A stretch of 64,000 nt of DNA, from positions 62,001 to 126,000 of the forward strand of contig NZ_FOUS01000019.1 in assembly GCF_900114915.1 (NCBI RefSeq). The letters run 5' to 3'. The stretch is from Bradyrhizobium sp. Rc3b. GTDB taxonomy: Bacteria > Pseudomonadota > Alphaproteobacteria > Rhizobiales > Xanthobacteraceae. This document shows positions 24,725 through 32,848 of this stretch, one piece after another. The first letter of the stretch is position 1. The number at the start of each line of letters is the position of its first letter. A program made the position numbers and the translations under genes. The notes under the pieces were generated by a model, which saw nothing but the letters and a program-made list of their open reading frames with translations, searched no databases and was not told where the DNA came from.

Positions 24725-27667
24725 GTGCTTATCAAGCGAACCCACCAGAATTCCAATCGCCGCCGTTCTGTCGCGAACACCCTTGCAAGCCAGACCACCG
24801 GTCTCGATCGCCGTACCTTCCTGCGCCGGTCCGGTCTTGCGGGTGGCGCGCTCGCAGCCCTCGGCACCCTGCCGGTTTCAGGCGTGCGCAAGGCGGAAGC
24901 GGCCGTGGCGGGTCCGCTGACCGCCGGCGCCGCCGTCAAGAAGAGCATCTGCACGCATTGCTCGGTCGGATGCACCGTGACCGCGGAGGTATTGAACGGG
25001 GTTTGGATTGGCCAGGAGCCGAGCTGGGAGTCCCCCATCAATCGCGGATCTCATTGCGCGAAGGGCGCTTCGGTGCGCGAGCTGGTGCACAGCGAGCGGC
25101 GTCTGCGCTATCCGATGAAGCTCGTGAATGGGCAATGGACGCGCGTCTCCTGGGACACCGCGATCAACGAGATCGGCGACAAGATCTTCGAGGTTCGCGA
25201 AAAATCGGGGCCGGATTCCGTCTATTGGCTCGGCTCGGCCAAGATGACCAATGAAGGCTCGTATCTGTTCCGCAAGCTCGGGGCGTTCTGGGGCACCAAC
25301 AACACCGATCATCAGGCACGCATCTGCCATTCCACCACCGTCACCGGCGTCGCCAACACCTGGGGCTACGGTGCGATGACGAACAGCTACAACGATATTC
25401 GCAATGCCAAGACCCAGATGATCATGGGTGGCAATCCGGCCGAGGCGCATCCGGTTTCGTTGCAGCATTTGCTCGAGGGCAAGGAGCTGCAAAAGGCCAA
25501 CTTCATCGTCATCGACCCGCGCATGACGCGCACCGCCGCGCACGCGACGGAATACGTGCGGATGCGTCCGGGTACCGACATTCCCGTGCTCTATGGCATC
25601 ATGTGGCACATCCTCCAGAACGGCTGGGAGGACAAGGAATTCATCAAGCAGCGCGTCTACGGCTTCGACGATCTCCGCAAGGAAGTGGAGAAATGGAATC
25701 CGCAAGAGGTCGAGCGCGTCACCGGCATTCCCGGCGAACAGCTCAAGCGGGTGGCTAAGATGTTCGCCACCGAGAAGCCGTCGACGCTGATCTGGGCCAT
25801 GGGCCAGACCCAGAAGACCGTCGGCACCGCCAATGTGCGGGCGAGCTGCATCCTGCTGCTCATGACCGGCAATGTCGGCGGACCGGGCATGGGCGCCAAC
25901 ATCTTCCGCGGCCACGATAACGTGCAGGGCGCGACCGATGTCGGGCTCGATATCGTGACGCTGCCGTTCTACTACGGCCTTGCAGAAGGCGCCTGGAAGC
26001 ACTGGTCGCGGGTCTGGGAAGTCGACTACGAGTTCCTGAAGTCGCGCTTTGATTCCAAGCAGATCATGGAAACTCCTGGCATTCCGCTGACCCGCTGGTT
26101 CGAGGCGGTGACGCTGCCGAAAGATCAAGTCGCTCAGAAGGACAACGTGCGGGCCGTGTTCGTTCAGGGACACGCCAGCAACAGCATCACCCGCATTCCG
26201 GAGTCTCTCAAGGGCCTGAAGGCGCTGGACCTGCTTGTCATTGCCGACCCGCATCCCACGACCTGGGCGTCGCTGGCGGTGGAGGCTGGCCGCAAGGACG
26301 GCATCTACATTCTTCCGGTCGCCACGCAATTCGAGTGCAAGGGATCTCGCGTCGCCTCGAACCGCTCGCTGCAATGGGGCGAGCAGATCGTGAAGCCGAT
26401 CTTCGAATCCAAGGATGATCTCGAGGTCATCTATCTCATGGCCAAGAAGCTCGGCTTCGCCGACCAGATGTTCAAGAAGATCAAGGTCGAGAACAACCTG
26501 CCTGAAGCAGAAGACGTGCTGCGCGAGATGAACCGCGGCAGCTGGTCGACCGGCTATTGCGGCCAGTCGCCGGAGCGGCTCAAGGCGCACATGAAGAACC
26601 AGGCAAAGTTCGACATGCTGACGATGCGCGCGCCGAAGGACGATCCCGAAGTCGGCGGCGATTATTACGGCCTGCCGTGGCCGTGCTGGGGCTCGCCGGA
26701 AGTCAGGCATCCCGGCACGCCGCTGCTCTACAACACCAATCTCGCGGTGATGGACGGCGGCGGCACGTTCCGACCACGCTTCGGTATCGAGCGCGAGGAG
26801 AAGCTGCCGGACGGAACCACGCGCAAGGTCAGCATGCTGGCCGACAAATCCTATTCCAAGGATTCCGAGATCCAGGACGGCTATCCCGAATTCACGCTGG
26901 CGAGCCTGAAGAAGCTCGGCTGGGACACCGATCTCACCGAAACGGAGATGGCCACGATCATGAAGGTCAATCCGACCAATCCGGATTCGGTGTCGTGGTC
27001 GCTCGATCTCTCAGGGGGCATCCAGCGGGTCGCGCTCAAGCACGGCTGCGTGCCTTATGGCAATGGCAAGGCTCGCATGAACGCATTCGGCCTGCCTGAT
27101 CCGATTCCGGTCCATCGCGAGCCGATCTACACGCCACGCGTCGACCTCGTCGAGAAATATCCGACGCTGCCCGATGCCAAGCAGTTCCGCATGCCCAATA
27201 TCGGCTTCTCGGTGCAGAAGGCTGCCGTGGAAAAGGGGATTGCCAAGCAGTTCCCGCTCATCCTCTCCTCGGGCCGTCTGGTCGAGTATGAGGGCGGTGG
27301 CGAGGAGACGCGGACCAATCCGTGGCTTGCCGAACTGCAGCAGGACATGTTCATCGAGATCAATCCGGCCGATGCTGCCGATCGCGGTGTCAAGGATGGC
27401 GGCTGGGTCTGGGTCACGGGCGCCGAGAACAATTCCAGGGCGAGGATGAAGGCGCTCGTCACTGAGCGCGTCGGCAAGGGCGTCGCCTGGATGCCTTTCC
27501 ATTTCGGAGGCTGGCTGGGAGGCAAGGATCTTCGCAGCGCCTACCCGAAAGGGACCGATCCGATCGTTCTTGGCGAAAGCGCGAACACCATCACCACCTA
27601 CGGATACGATCCCGCGACCGGCATGCAGGAGCCCAAGGTCACGCTTTGCCAGATCGCGGCGGCATAA
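24725..27667 (+). CDS. fdhA: formate dehydrogenase alpha subunit (Mo/W-bis-PGD, Cys type)
   Basis: A 980-residue catalytic subunit of the FdnG/FdoG class. A twin-arginine signal (DRRTFLRRSGLAGGALAALG) exports the folded enzyme. Cys ligands of the proximal [4Fe-4S] cluster are in CTHCSVGC and SHCAKG (about residues 76-111). The metal ligand is Cys, codon TGC at 25325-25327 within QARICHST, where E. coli FDH-N has selenocysteine; the adjacent His and the following GYGAMTNS are kept. Pterin-binding segments include VMGGNPAEAHP-like MGGNPAEAHPVSLQHLLEGK and the C-terminal SGRLVEYEGGGEETRTNPWL. GTG 24725 is chosen because GAGGGAGG ends six bases before it; an upstream TTG at 24707 overlaps the previous stop. 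Reaction: formate to CO2 plus two electrons. Confidence 0.95.
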   Translation: MLIKRTHQNSNRRRSVANTLASQTTGLDRRTFLRRSGLAGGALAALGTLPVSGVRKAEAAVAGPLTAGAAVKKSICTHCSVGCTVTAEVLNGVWIGQEPSWESPINRGSHCAKGASVRELVHSERRLRYPMKLVNGQWTRVSWDTAINEIGDKIFEVREKSGPDSVYWLGSAKMTNEGSYLFRKLGAFWGTNNTDHQARICHSTTVTGVANTWGYGAMTNSYNDIRNAKTQMIMGGNPAEAHPVSLQHLLEGKELQKANFIVIDPRMTRTAAHATEYVRMRPGTDIPVLYGIMWHILQNGWEDKEFIKQRVYGFDDLRKEVEKWNPQEVERVTGIPGEQLKRVAKMFATEKPSTLIWAMGQTQKTVGTANVRASCILLLMTGNVGGPGMGANIFRGHDNVQGATDVGLDIVTLPFYYGLAEGAWKHWSRVWEVDYEFLKSRFDSKQIMETPGIPLTRWFEAVTLPKDQVAQKDNVRAVFVQGHASNSITRIPESLKGLKALDLLVIADPHPTTWASLAVEAGRKDGIYILPVATQFECKGSRVASNRSLQWGEQIVKPIFESKDDLEVIYLMAKKLGFADQMFKKIKVENNLPEAEDVLREMNRGSWSTGYCGQSPERLKAHMKNQAKFDMLTMRAPKDDPEVGGDYYGLPWPCWGSPEVRHPGTPLLYNTNLAVMDGGGTFRPRFGIEREEKLPDGTTRKVSMLADKSYSKDSEIQDGYPEFTLASLKKLGWDTDLTETEMATIMKVNPTNPDSVSWSLDLSGGIQRVALKHGCVPYGNGKARMNAFGLPDPIPVHREPIYTPRVDLVEKYPTLPDAKQFRMPNIGFSVQKAAVEKGIAKQFPLILSSGRLVEYEGGGEETRTNPWLAELQQDMFIEINPADAADRGVKDGGWVWVTGAENNSRARMKALVTERVGKGVAWMPFHFGGWLGGKDLRSAYPKGTDPIVLGESANTITTYGYDPATGMQEPKVTLCQIAAA

Positions 27668-27679
27668 GGAGCAACGACG

Positions 27680-28276
27680 ATGGCACGTATGAAATTCCTC
27701 TGCGACGCCGACCGTTGCATCGAATGCAATGCCTGCGTCACCGCTTGCAAGAACGAGCATGAGGTGCCCTGGGGCATCAACCGGCGCCGCGTGGTCACCA
27801 TCAATGACGGCAAGCCGGGCGAGCGCTCGATCTCGATGGCCTGCATGCATTGCACCGACGCGCCCTGCGCGGCGGTGTGCCCGGTGAACTGCTTCTACAC
27901 CACCGCCGATGGCGTGGTGCTGCATTCCAAGGATCTCTGCATCGGCTGCGGGTATTGCTTCTACGCTTGTCCGTTCGGCGCGCCGCAATATCCGAAGGTC
28001 GGAAACTTCGGCTCGCGCGGCAAGATGGACAAATGCACCTACTGCGCCGGCGGCCCGGAGGCCGACGGAAGCAAGGAGGAATACGAGAAGTACGGCGCGA
28101 ACCGCCTCGCCGAGGGCAAGCTGCCGCTGTGTGCCGAAATGTGCTCGACCAAGTCGTTGCTTGCGGGCGACGGCGAGATCATCGCCCAGATCTACAAGGA
28201 GCGCGTCTTGAAGCGCGGCTACGGCTCGGGCGCGTGGGGCTGGAAGACCGCGTATCGCGAGACGATCGAGTCCTGA
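27680..28276 (+). CDS. fdhB: formate dehydrogenase beta (4 x [4Fe-4S]) subunit
   Basis: A 198-residue ferredoxin-like subunit with four cluster-binding motifs: CIECNACVTACKNEHEVPWG, CMHCTDAPCAAVCPVNC, CIGCGYCFYACPFGAPQYP, and the CTYCAGG...CAEMC pair. This is the FDH3B-type beta subunit that wires the alpha subunit to the membrane cytochrome b. It has no signal of its own, so it must travel with alpha through Tat, as in other complexes. It is shorter than FdnH and lacks that protein's C-terminal transmembrane anchor. The gene starts 12 bases after alpha, with AAGGAGC upstream, and is followed by the gamma subunit 39 bases later. Confidence 0.95.
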   Translation: MARMKFLCDADRCIECNACVTACKNEHEVPWGINRRRVVTINDGKPGERSISMACMHCTDAPCAAVCPVNCFYTTADGVVLHSKDLCIGCGYCFYACPFGAPQYPKVGNFGSRGKMDKCTYCAGGPEADGSKEEYEKYGANRLAEGKLPLCAEMCSTKSLLAGDGEIIAQIYKERVLKRGYGSGAWGWKTAYRETIES

Positions 28277-28315
28277 AATGGACAACCGAAGGGCGCACAA
28301 CACCGGGAGGACGTG

Positions 28316-29317
28316 ATGGCGTCAATTGAAAGGATCATTCGCCTGGCTTTCGGCGCGTGCGCGCTGCTCCTCTTGGTCATGGCGGCGCCCGCAACTGCTC
28401 AGCAGGTCAATCCAACCGCGAGTGCGGTCAAGGAGCAGCAGCTTTTGCAGGAGCTCAACCGGATCCAGGGGCGCGTCAGCATTCCCGATCAGCGGTCGGG
28501 CGTTCTCGAGCAGCCGCAGGGGCGGGAATGGCGTGAGTTCCGCAACGTGACATTGCGCTGGGTCGGGGGCGTTGCCATCCTTGGCATGATCGCGATCATC
28601 GTGATCTTCTATCTCTCCGTCGGGATGGTACGTCTCGAAGCCGGACGGTCGGGCCGCACCATCGTGCGCTTCAACATGTTTGAACGCTTCGTGCACTGGA
28701 TGACCGCGAGTTGCTTCATTGTCCTGGCCATTTCCGGGCTGAACATCACGTTCGGCCGGCCATTGCTGCTGCCGCTGATCGGCTTCGAAGCTTTCTCCGA
28801 ATGGTCGCAATGGGCCAAGTACGCCCACAACTATCTGAGCTTCCCCTTCACCATCGGCGTCGTCCTGATCTTCCTGATGTGGATCGGCGGCAATATCCCG
28901 AACAAGGTGGATGTCGATTGGGCGAGGCGCGGCGGCGGCCTGATCGGTCACGATCATCCGCCGGCCTATCGCTTCAATGCCGGCCAGAAGATGATCTACT
29001 GGATCGTCGTGATCGGCGGCGGCTTGGTTGCAATCACCGGGTACGCGCTCATGTTCCCGTTCTATATGACCGGGATCGAGGCCATGCAGATGGCCCAGAT
29101 CGTCCACTCCATTGTGGCCGTACTGTTTGTCGCGGCGATGATCGGGCACATCTATATTGGCACGATCGGAATGGAAGGTGCGTTCGAGGCGATGGGCTCA
29201 GGCGAGGTCGACGTCAACTGGGCGCGCGAGCACCATAGCCTCTGGTTCGACCAGGAGACGGCACGAGCGGGGCCCGACGACGGACAGTCACGACCCGCAA
29301 CCGAGGCGGCAGAGTAA
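28316..29317 (+). CDS. fdhC: formate dehydrogenase gamma subunit (cytochrome b556)
   Basis: A 333-residue membrane cytochrome b of the FdnI/FdoI class, made longer by an N-terminal signal-like segment (FGACALLLLVMAAPATAQ) and a 60-residue periplasmic piece. Four or five transmembrane helices follow, including TLRWVGGVAILGMIAIIVIF, FERFVHWMTASCFIVLAISG with a haem His, and HSIVAVLFVAAMIGHIYIGT with further His residues. The tail MGSGEVDVNWAREHHSLW matches family members. It takes electrons from the beta subunit to the quinone pool. ATG 28316 is used because GGGAGG at 28304-28310 gives normal spacing; GTG 28313 is too close. It ends the operon, convergent with a small exported-protein gene. Confidence 0.93.
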   Translation: MASIERIIRLAFGACALLLLVMAAPATAQQVNPTASAVKEQQLLQELNRIQGRVSIPDQRSGVLEQPQGREWREFRNVTLRWVGGVAILGMIAIIVIFYLSVGMVRLEAGRSGRTIVRFNMFERFVHWMTASCFIVLAISGLNITFGRPLLLPLIGFEAFSEWSQWAKYAHNYLSFPFTIGVVLIFLMWIGGNIPNKVDVDWARRGGGLIGHDHPPAYRFNAGQKMIYWIVVIGGGLVAITGYALMFPFYMTGIEAMQMAQIVHSIVAVLFVAAMIGHIYIGTIGMEGAFEAMGSGEVDVNWAREHHSLWFDQETARAGPDDGQSRPATEAAE

Positions 29318-29348
29318 GACGGACAGCCGCGAAAGCGGGTGGTTCGCT

Positions 29349-29546
29349 CTATTGCGCCGGTTCTTTCGCAAACAAGATCGAACGGTCTTGCATCTCCTGT
29401 TCAGGGAGCTTGTTCGCCTGACCTGTCTGCAGTTCTTGGATGGATGGCATGCCGTTCTGATCGAACAGTGCGTGCGATCTGAGCATGCTGCTGGCCGCTC
29501 CGGCGAGAAGCAAGGCTGCAATGAGCGAGAGCATGAGGCGTTTCAT
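29349..29546 (-). CDS. small exported protein, hypothetical
   Basis: Sixty-five residues from ATG 29546, whose upstream GGAGA is well spaced; the ATG six bases earlier abuts the site and is less likely. A signal peptide or membrane anchor (KRLMLSLIAALLLAGAASSM) precedes a short polar mature part, DQNGMPSIQELQTGQANKLP, then EQEMQDRSILFAKEPAQ. There are no cysteines and no known domain. It is tail to tail with the formate dehydrogenase gamma gene, 31 bases apart. The same general type of small exported protein is frequent in Bradyrhizobium; its role is unknown. Confidence 0.65.
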   Translation of the reverse strand: MKRLMLSLIAALLLAGAASSMLRSHALFDQNGMPSIQELQTGQANKLPEQEMQDRSILFAKEPAQ

Positions 29547-30398
29547 GCGCATCTCCGTCTGCCACGTCCACCCAGCACGACGGATACACGTATATTGTCT
29601 TGCGCAATGTGAGCCACTTCACAGCTAGCGGTTCCGAAGTCATCGACGCGTCTCGTCCAACGAAGCCGGAAGTACGAAGCGAGGAAACGGGAAGAGCTGG
29701 ATCAGACTCGCACGAATACGTTCGGCGCTGTCTGTTGTGATGCGGCTTTGGTCGTGACGAGAGCCGGAATCGGGGTTCAAGCCTGCGATGTATGCCGCTG
29801 TGCAAGTGGCCGTATGGCCTCGCTCTCGTGGGCGCGATGTGGGCACCGGTAGACCCCAAAGGATCCATCGAAGGCAATTGGCGCCTGTCGAAGGCGGGCT
29901 AGAGAGGACACGGCACGCTTGCGGCGAATAGGCGTTGCGCATCCATGCTGGTCTTTGATTCAGCCAGCATGGTGATCAGAAATGCACTAACTTGGGAATC
30001 GTTCGCGTGCGATATCTCGTTGCTCGTGGCTTTCGCGCACGCGACGCCGATGTTCGTCTGTCTCCCGAGCGCCGTGCTTCCGCCCTTCGTACTCTCTCCC
30101 GGAGCCGCTTCAATTGAGCGAGCAGGTTAACGAGCTCGATCGCTGTATGATGCAGAACAGCCAGGCTGCAAACCCCAGTACTCACTATAACACCCCAACA
30201 GGCCTTGCCGAATCCGTGACGGGAAGATCGAATTTGTGACGACGTGACAATAATTTCTAAGCAATGGATCCCGGAGTCGTCCGTTCGCTTTACGACGATA
30301 CGCAGAAATATTTTCGAGCACTCTAGTGCATTGCATCAAAATGCTTGCATCGGAAAAGGGAGTTTGGACGCGCGCTTTGAAATGGCCTTGGCACTACA
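29547..30398. other. 852-base stretch without a recognised gene
   Basis: Several open frames of 60-158 codons cross this stretch on both strands, but none has a good ribosome-binding site, a domain, a signal peptide or sensible composition. I see no RNA gene or repeat. It separates the respiratory region from the polysaccharide island. Confidence 0.5.
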
Positions 30399-30614
30399 TC
30401 AGCGCGAAGGAGCCGCACGAAGGATATCCACCGTCCGGGCGATTGATTCTTCGACCCAGGCCTCGCGGGCGAACCAGTTGTGATTGGCCTCACAGATTGG
30501 GCAAAGAGTATTGCCGAAAAACACGATGCTCCGCAGGAAAGTCTCGCGATCGGATTTGATGCCGGTAGGAATCGCGCGACCCGTTTGCGGACACTCGACC
30601 ATGACCATACCCAT
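30399..30614 (-). CDS. conserved small protein with CP and CxxC cysteines
   Basis: Seventy-one residues starting MGMVMVECPQTGRAIPTGIK, followed by FFGNTLCPICEANHNWFARE and ending DILRAAPSR. The ECPxTGRxIxTGI opening and a later CPIC knuckle form a small zinc-ribbon-like pattern (C-x(n)-CxxC). I recognise this as a recurring short protein in Bradyrhizobium, but without known function. GGGAGG stands five bases before ATG 30614 on the minus strand, so the start is solid. It stands alone, on the left border of the polysaccharide island. Confidence 0.72.
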   Translation of the reverse strand: MGMVMVECPQTGRAIPTGIKSDRETFLRSIVFFGNTLCPICEANHNWFAREAWVEESIARTVDILRAAPSR

Positions 30615-31300
30615 GTGACCCTCCCAGAAACATACTGCTGAAAAAGGGGCCGGTCGGCTGGAGTGCGCTCTCGTCGGTGCGGGTTACTTGGGGGGGCATC
30701 GCACCTGGGGTCGTTGTCGAGCAAAGGGCAGCTTGCTCGTGACGACGCTTCTCCAACCGACCGGATTCCTGCTTGGCGAATTCTCGGGATACCGCCGGCT
30801 TAGCCGGCAGGCCTATGAAATGAGGCTTTCGGCTTCAACCGAAGGCTTCTGGGAGGCCCCTCACAATTGGCATGTCCAAATCCCTGCGGCTTCGTGCCAA
30901 ATATTCTGCTGAATATCTTCCTCTTGACGGACAGATCGGCCAACCGGATCACTGGTCTCACTCCCCCTCGCGCAACTCGTTAACATTATCTTTTCGCATT
31001 TAATGCGCAATTAAATTCGTGTTGTCGGTCCGGTTTGCGACTCTCGGCCGATTTATTTTGTGGGCTGTCGCGGCGGGGTGTCGTCATTGAAAAGGTCGGG
31101 CCCTTCGCACGCTCGGCCCATCCCTCACTACCTGCCATCAGTTCGGTGCGCGCCGCCAATTAGCTTTGGTAACGGGTGGTTAGGTTCGGTTCAAATATGA
31201 AATAAATTTTGATTATATGGTACTGCTGTAAATATCATTGTTAATTGCTGCCGATCACGTAAGCTAAGCTCGTCCAGGTTTCGTTCGGCTGGAGGAGACA
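30615..31300. other. intergenic region with hairpins and AT-rich promoter zone
   Basis: No gene is supported in these 686 bases. Two hairpins stand side by side: GCCGGC-TTA-GCCGGC (30794-30808) and an 8-bp stem 30825-30832/30839-30846. Further right the sequence becomes AT-rich, with ATTTAAT at 30998 and ATTAAAT at 31010, then TTGATT (31220-31225) and TATCAT (31244-31249) as a weak promoter candidate. A GGAGGAG site at 31291-31297 leads into the gene at 31301. Confidence 0.45.
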
Positions 31301-31522
31301 ATGTGGGATTTAACTCTTAGCGAGTACGATTTCGCCCCCGATGCGCCGCAGTTGGCCCAGATGCGCGCGGATTTGATAGGCATTGGCGAGAAGGAGCGCA
31401 TTCTGCGAGAACGCAGTGCCGATCGCGAGGCCTATCGGTACCTCCTGGATGCTCATCGGTTGAGCGCGAGCGCACTTTCTTTGAGAGCAGGTGTTGAACA
31501 TTTCTCCGGAGGGAGGGGGTAG
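31301..31522 (+). CDS. 73-residue hypothetical protein at head of kinase module
   Basis: ATG 31301 follows a near-perfect GGAGGAG ribosome-binding site, so translation here is credible. The product begins MWDLTLSEYDFAPDAPQLAQ and continues as a charged helical segment (GEKERILRERSADREAYRYL) to a Gly-rich end, EHFSGGRG. No family is recognised. The stop is TAG at 31520-31522; the same frame then stays open through 32848, where the PqqD/kinase-like protein is encoded. This protein may therefore be a separate small gene or the original N-terminus of that larger protein cut off by a nonsense codon. Confidence 0.5.
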   Translation: MWDLTLSEYDFAPDAPQLAQMRADLIGIGEKERILRERSADREAYRYLLDAHRLSASALSLRAGVEHFSGGRG

Positions 31523-31585
31523 GGCGGCCAGCTGTGGCATGACGGACCGGATTGTCGCTTCGAAACAAGACCGATTGGGTCACTT

Positions 31586-32848
31586 GTGCCCGGCAGACGG
31601 GAATTGCTGCGCCGCGGACGGTTCGGATTGAACTTCGTGGGCTGCCGAGGCCGCGACGATAGCATCCCAGGCGCTGTCGTCGCTTCGTCGGTGCAGGACG
31701 GGGCAGATGTCTTCACATTGGTTGGAGCCGTGCTGGAAAGATCGTCGGCAGAGATGGGGTTGAGACCGGCTTCGGACGCAGTGTTCGCGCTGCTGGACGG
31801 TCGATCAGTGCTCTTCAGCGGAGCAGGGCAGAAGATCTTTGAACTGGACCGAATAGGGGCATTCATCTGGTGTAAGCTGGCGCAAGGCGCCTCTCTGGAA
31901 GACGCCTGTAAGGGGCTTGGGACGCTAGGCGTTGACGAGCACACGGCGCGCCAGTTCACGCGACAGGTCGTAGATGCCTGGATCGATCGAGCGTTGCTCG
32001 AGGTCGACTGGCAAATGCGGACCGATTGTGCCTTCTCAGCGGTACTGGGCCGGCACCGGATAGGGGTCCGAGCTGCAAATCGGGACCTGTTGGGGCGGCT
32101 GTGTTCGCTGTTTTGTGTTTCAGACCAGAGCGCCGGCGGCGATGACGACATTGCGATCGAGGCAGTGATGCTGGACGAGCAAGTGATCTTGCGCGGAGAG
32201 GATTCCAGCATCTCCAGATGTCAAGTCGAGGCTCTGGCCCCAACGATCAAAGCTCACATCACCGAGCGGCTTATTCGAAGCGATCGCTGGACCTTCTCCC
32301 TTCATGCCGCTTCTCTTGTGAAGGACGGTATGGGCCTGTTGTTGTGCGGCCAACCGGGAGCTGGAAAGTCTACCCTCTCGTTGCAGCTGGTGGATGCCGG
32401 ACTTCGGTACGCCGGCGATGACGTTGCGCTGGTTGGCGCGGACGGAGCGATCTGCGGCATCCCGTTTGCACTCACCCTCAAGGAGGGATCGTGGGATTTG
32501 CTCTCGCGACTACATGGCGGCCGGTACGATGCGACGCATTGCCGCTCCGACGGCGTTCTGGTGCGATACGTACCCATTGCGGATGCGTACCGTCAGAGCT
32601 TTTCCGCAAGCTGGATTATCTTCTTGAACCGTGTCGCGAGCGGTCCGGCCGAACTAACCGCGATAGATCGACTGGATTCGATGAAGCGGCTCATCGATAA
32701 CGCGTTTGCTGCTGACGGAAGACTTTCGCAGGCCGGCTTTTTCGCCTTGAAGCGGATCATCGCGGGCGCGCGCTCGCTTCAACTCACCTATTGCGAGGCC
32801 GTGGAGGCTCGGCGCGTGCTTATGGATCTATGCAATGGCAAGGCATAG
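31586..32848 (+). CDS. PqqD-like domain fused to HPr-kinase-like P-loop protein
   Basis: Up to 420 residues. After an unconvincing N-terminal 45 residues comes a PqqD-like small domain (RPASDAVFALLDGRSVLFSG through ARQFTRQVVDAWIDRALLEV). The C-terminal half resembles HprK-related kinases: HAASLVKDGMGLLLCGQPGA, the Walker A motif GQPGAGKSTL, then DDVALVGADG, which places a second acidic site as in HPr kinase/phosphorylase. This architecture is known from HPr-rel-A-type and RiPP/lasso kinase-containing clusters. The start is uncertain: GTG 31586 has no ribosome-binding site, while GTG 31730 or ATG 31754 would start right at the PqqD-like domain. It overlaps the nucleotidyltransferase gene by 14 bases. 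The substrate is unknown. Confidence 0.8.
   Translation: MPGRRELLRRGRFGLNFVGCRGRDDSIPGAVVASSVQDGADVFTLVGAVLERSSAEMGLRPASDAVFALLDGRSVLFSGAGQKIFELDRIGAFIWCKLAQGASLEDACKGLGTLGVDEHTARQFTRQVVDAWIDRALLEVDWQMRTDCAFSAVLGRHRIGVRAANRDLLGRLCSLFCVSDQSAGGDDDIAIEAVMLDEQVILRGEDSSISRCQVEALAPTIKAHITERLIRSDRWTFSLHAASLVKDGMGLLLCGQPGAGKSTLSLQLVDAGLRYAGDDVALVGADGAICGIPFALTLKEGSWDLLSRLHGGRYDATHCRSDGVLVRYVPIADAYRQSFSASWIIFLNRVASGPAELTAIDRLDSMKRLIDNAFAADGRLSQAGFFALKRIIAGARSLQLTYCEAVEARRVLMDLCNGKA

Noticed and set aside
24707..24727. TTG at 24707 as start of the formate dehydrogenase alpha subunit
   Set aside because: It overlaps the preceding stop codon, while GTG 24725 has a well-spaced GGGAGG site.
25325..25327. 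Possible selenocysteine site in the alpha subunit
   Set aside because: The codon is TGC (Cys), not TGA, so no selenocysteine machinery is implied.
24878..26710. 610-codon minus-strand frame inside the formate dehydrogenase gene
   Set aside because: It is a shadow of the alpha subunit produced by GC-rich codon bias; no motifs.
29327..29338. CCGC-GAAA-GCGG hairpin after the gamma subunit as terminator
   Set aside because: Only four base pairs and no T-run; too weak to call.
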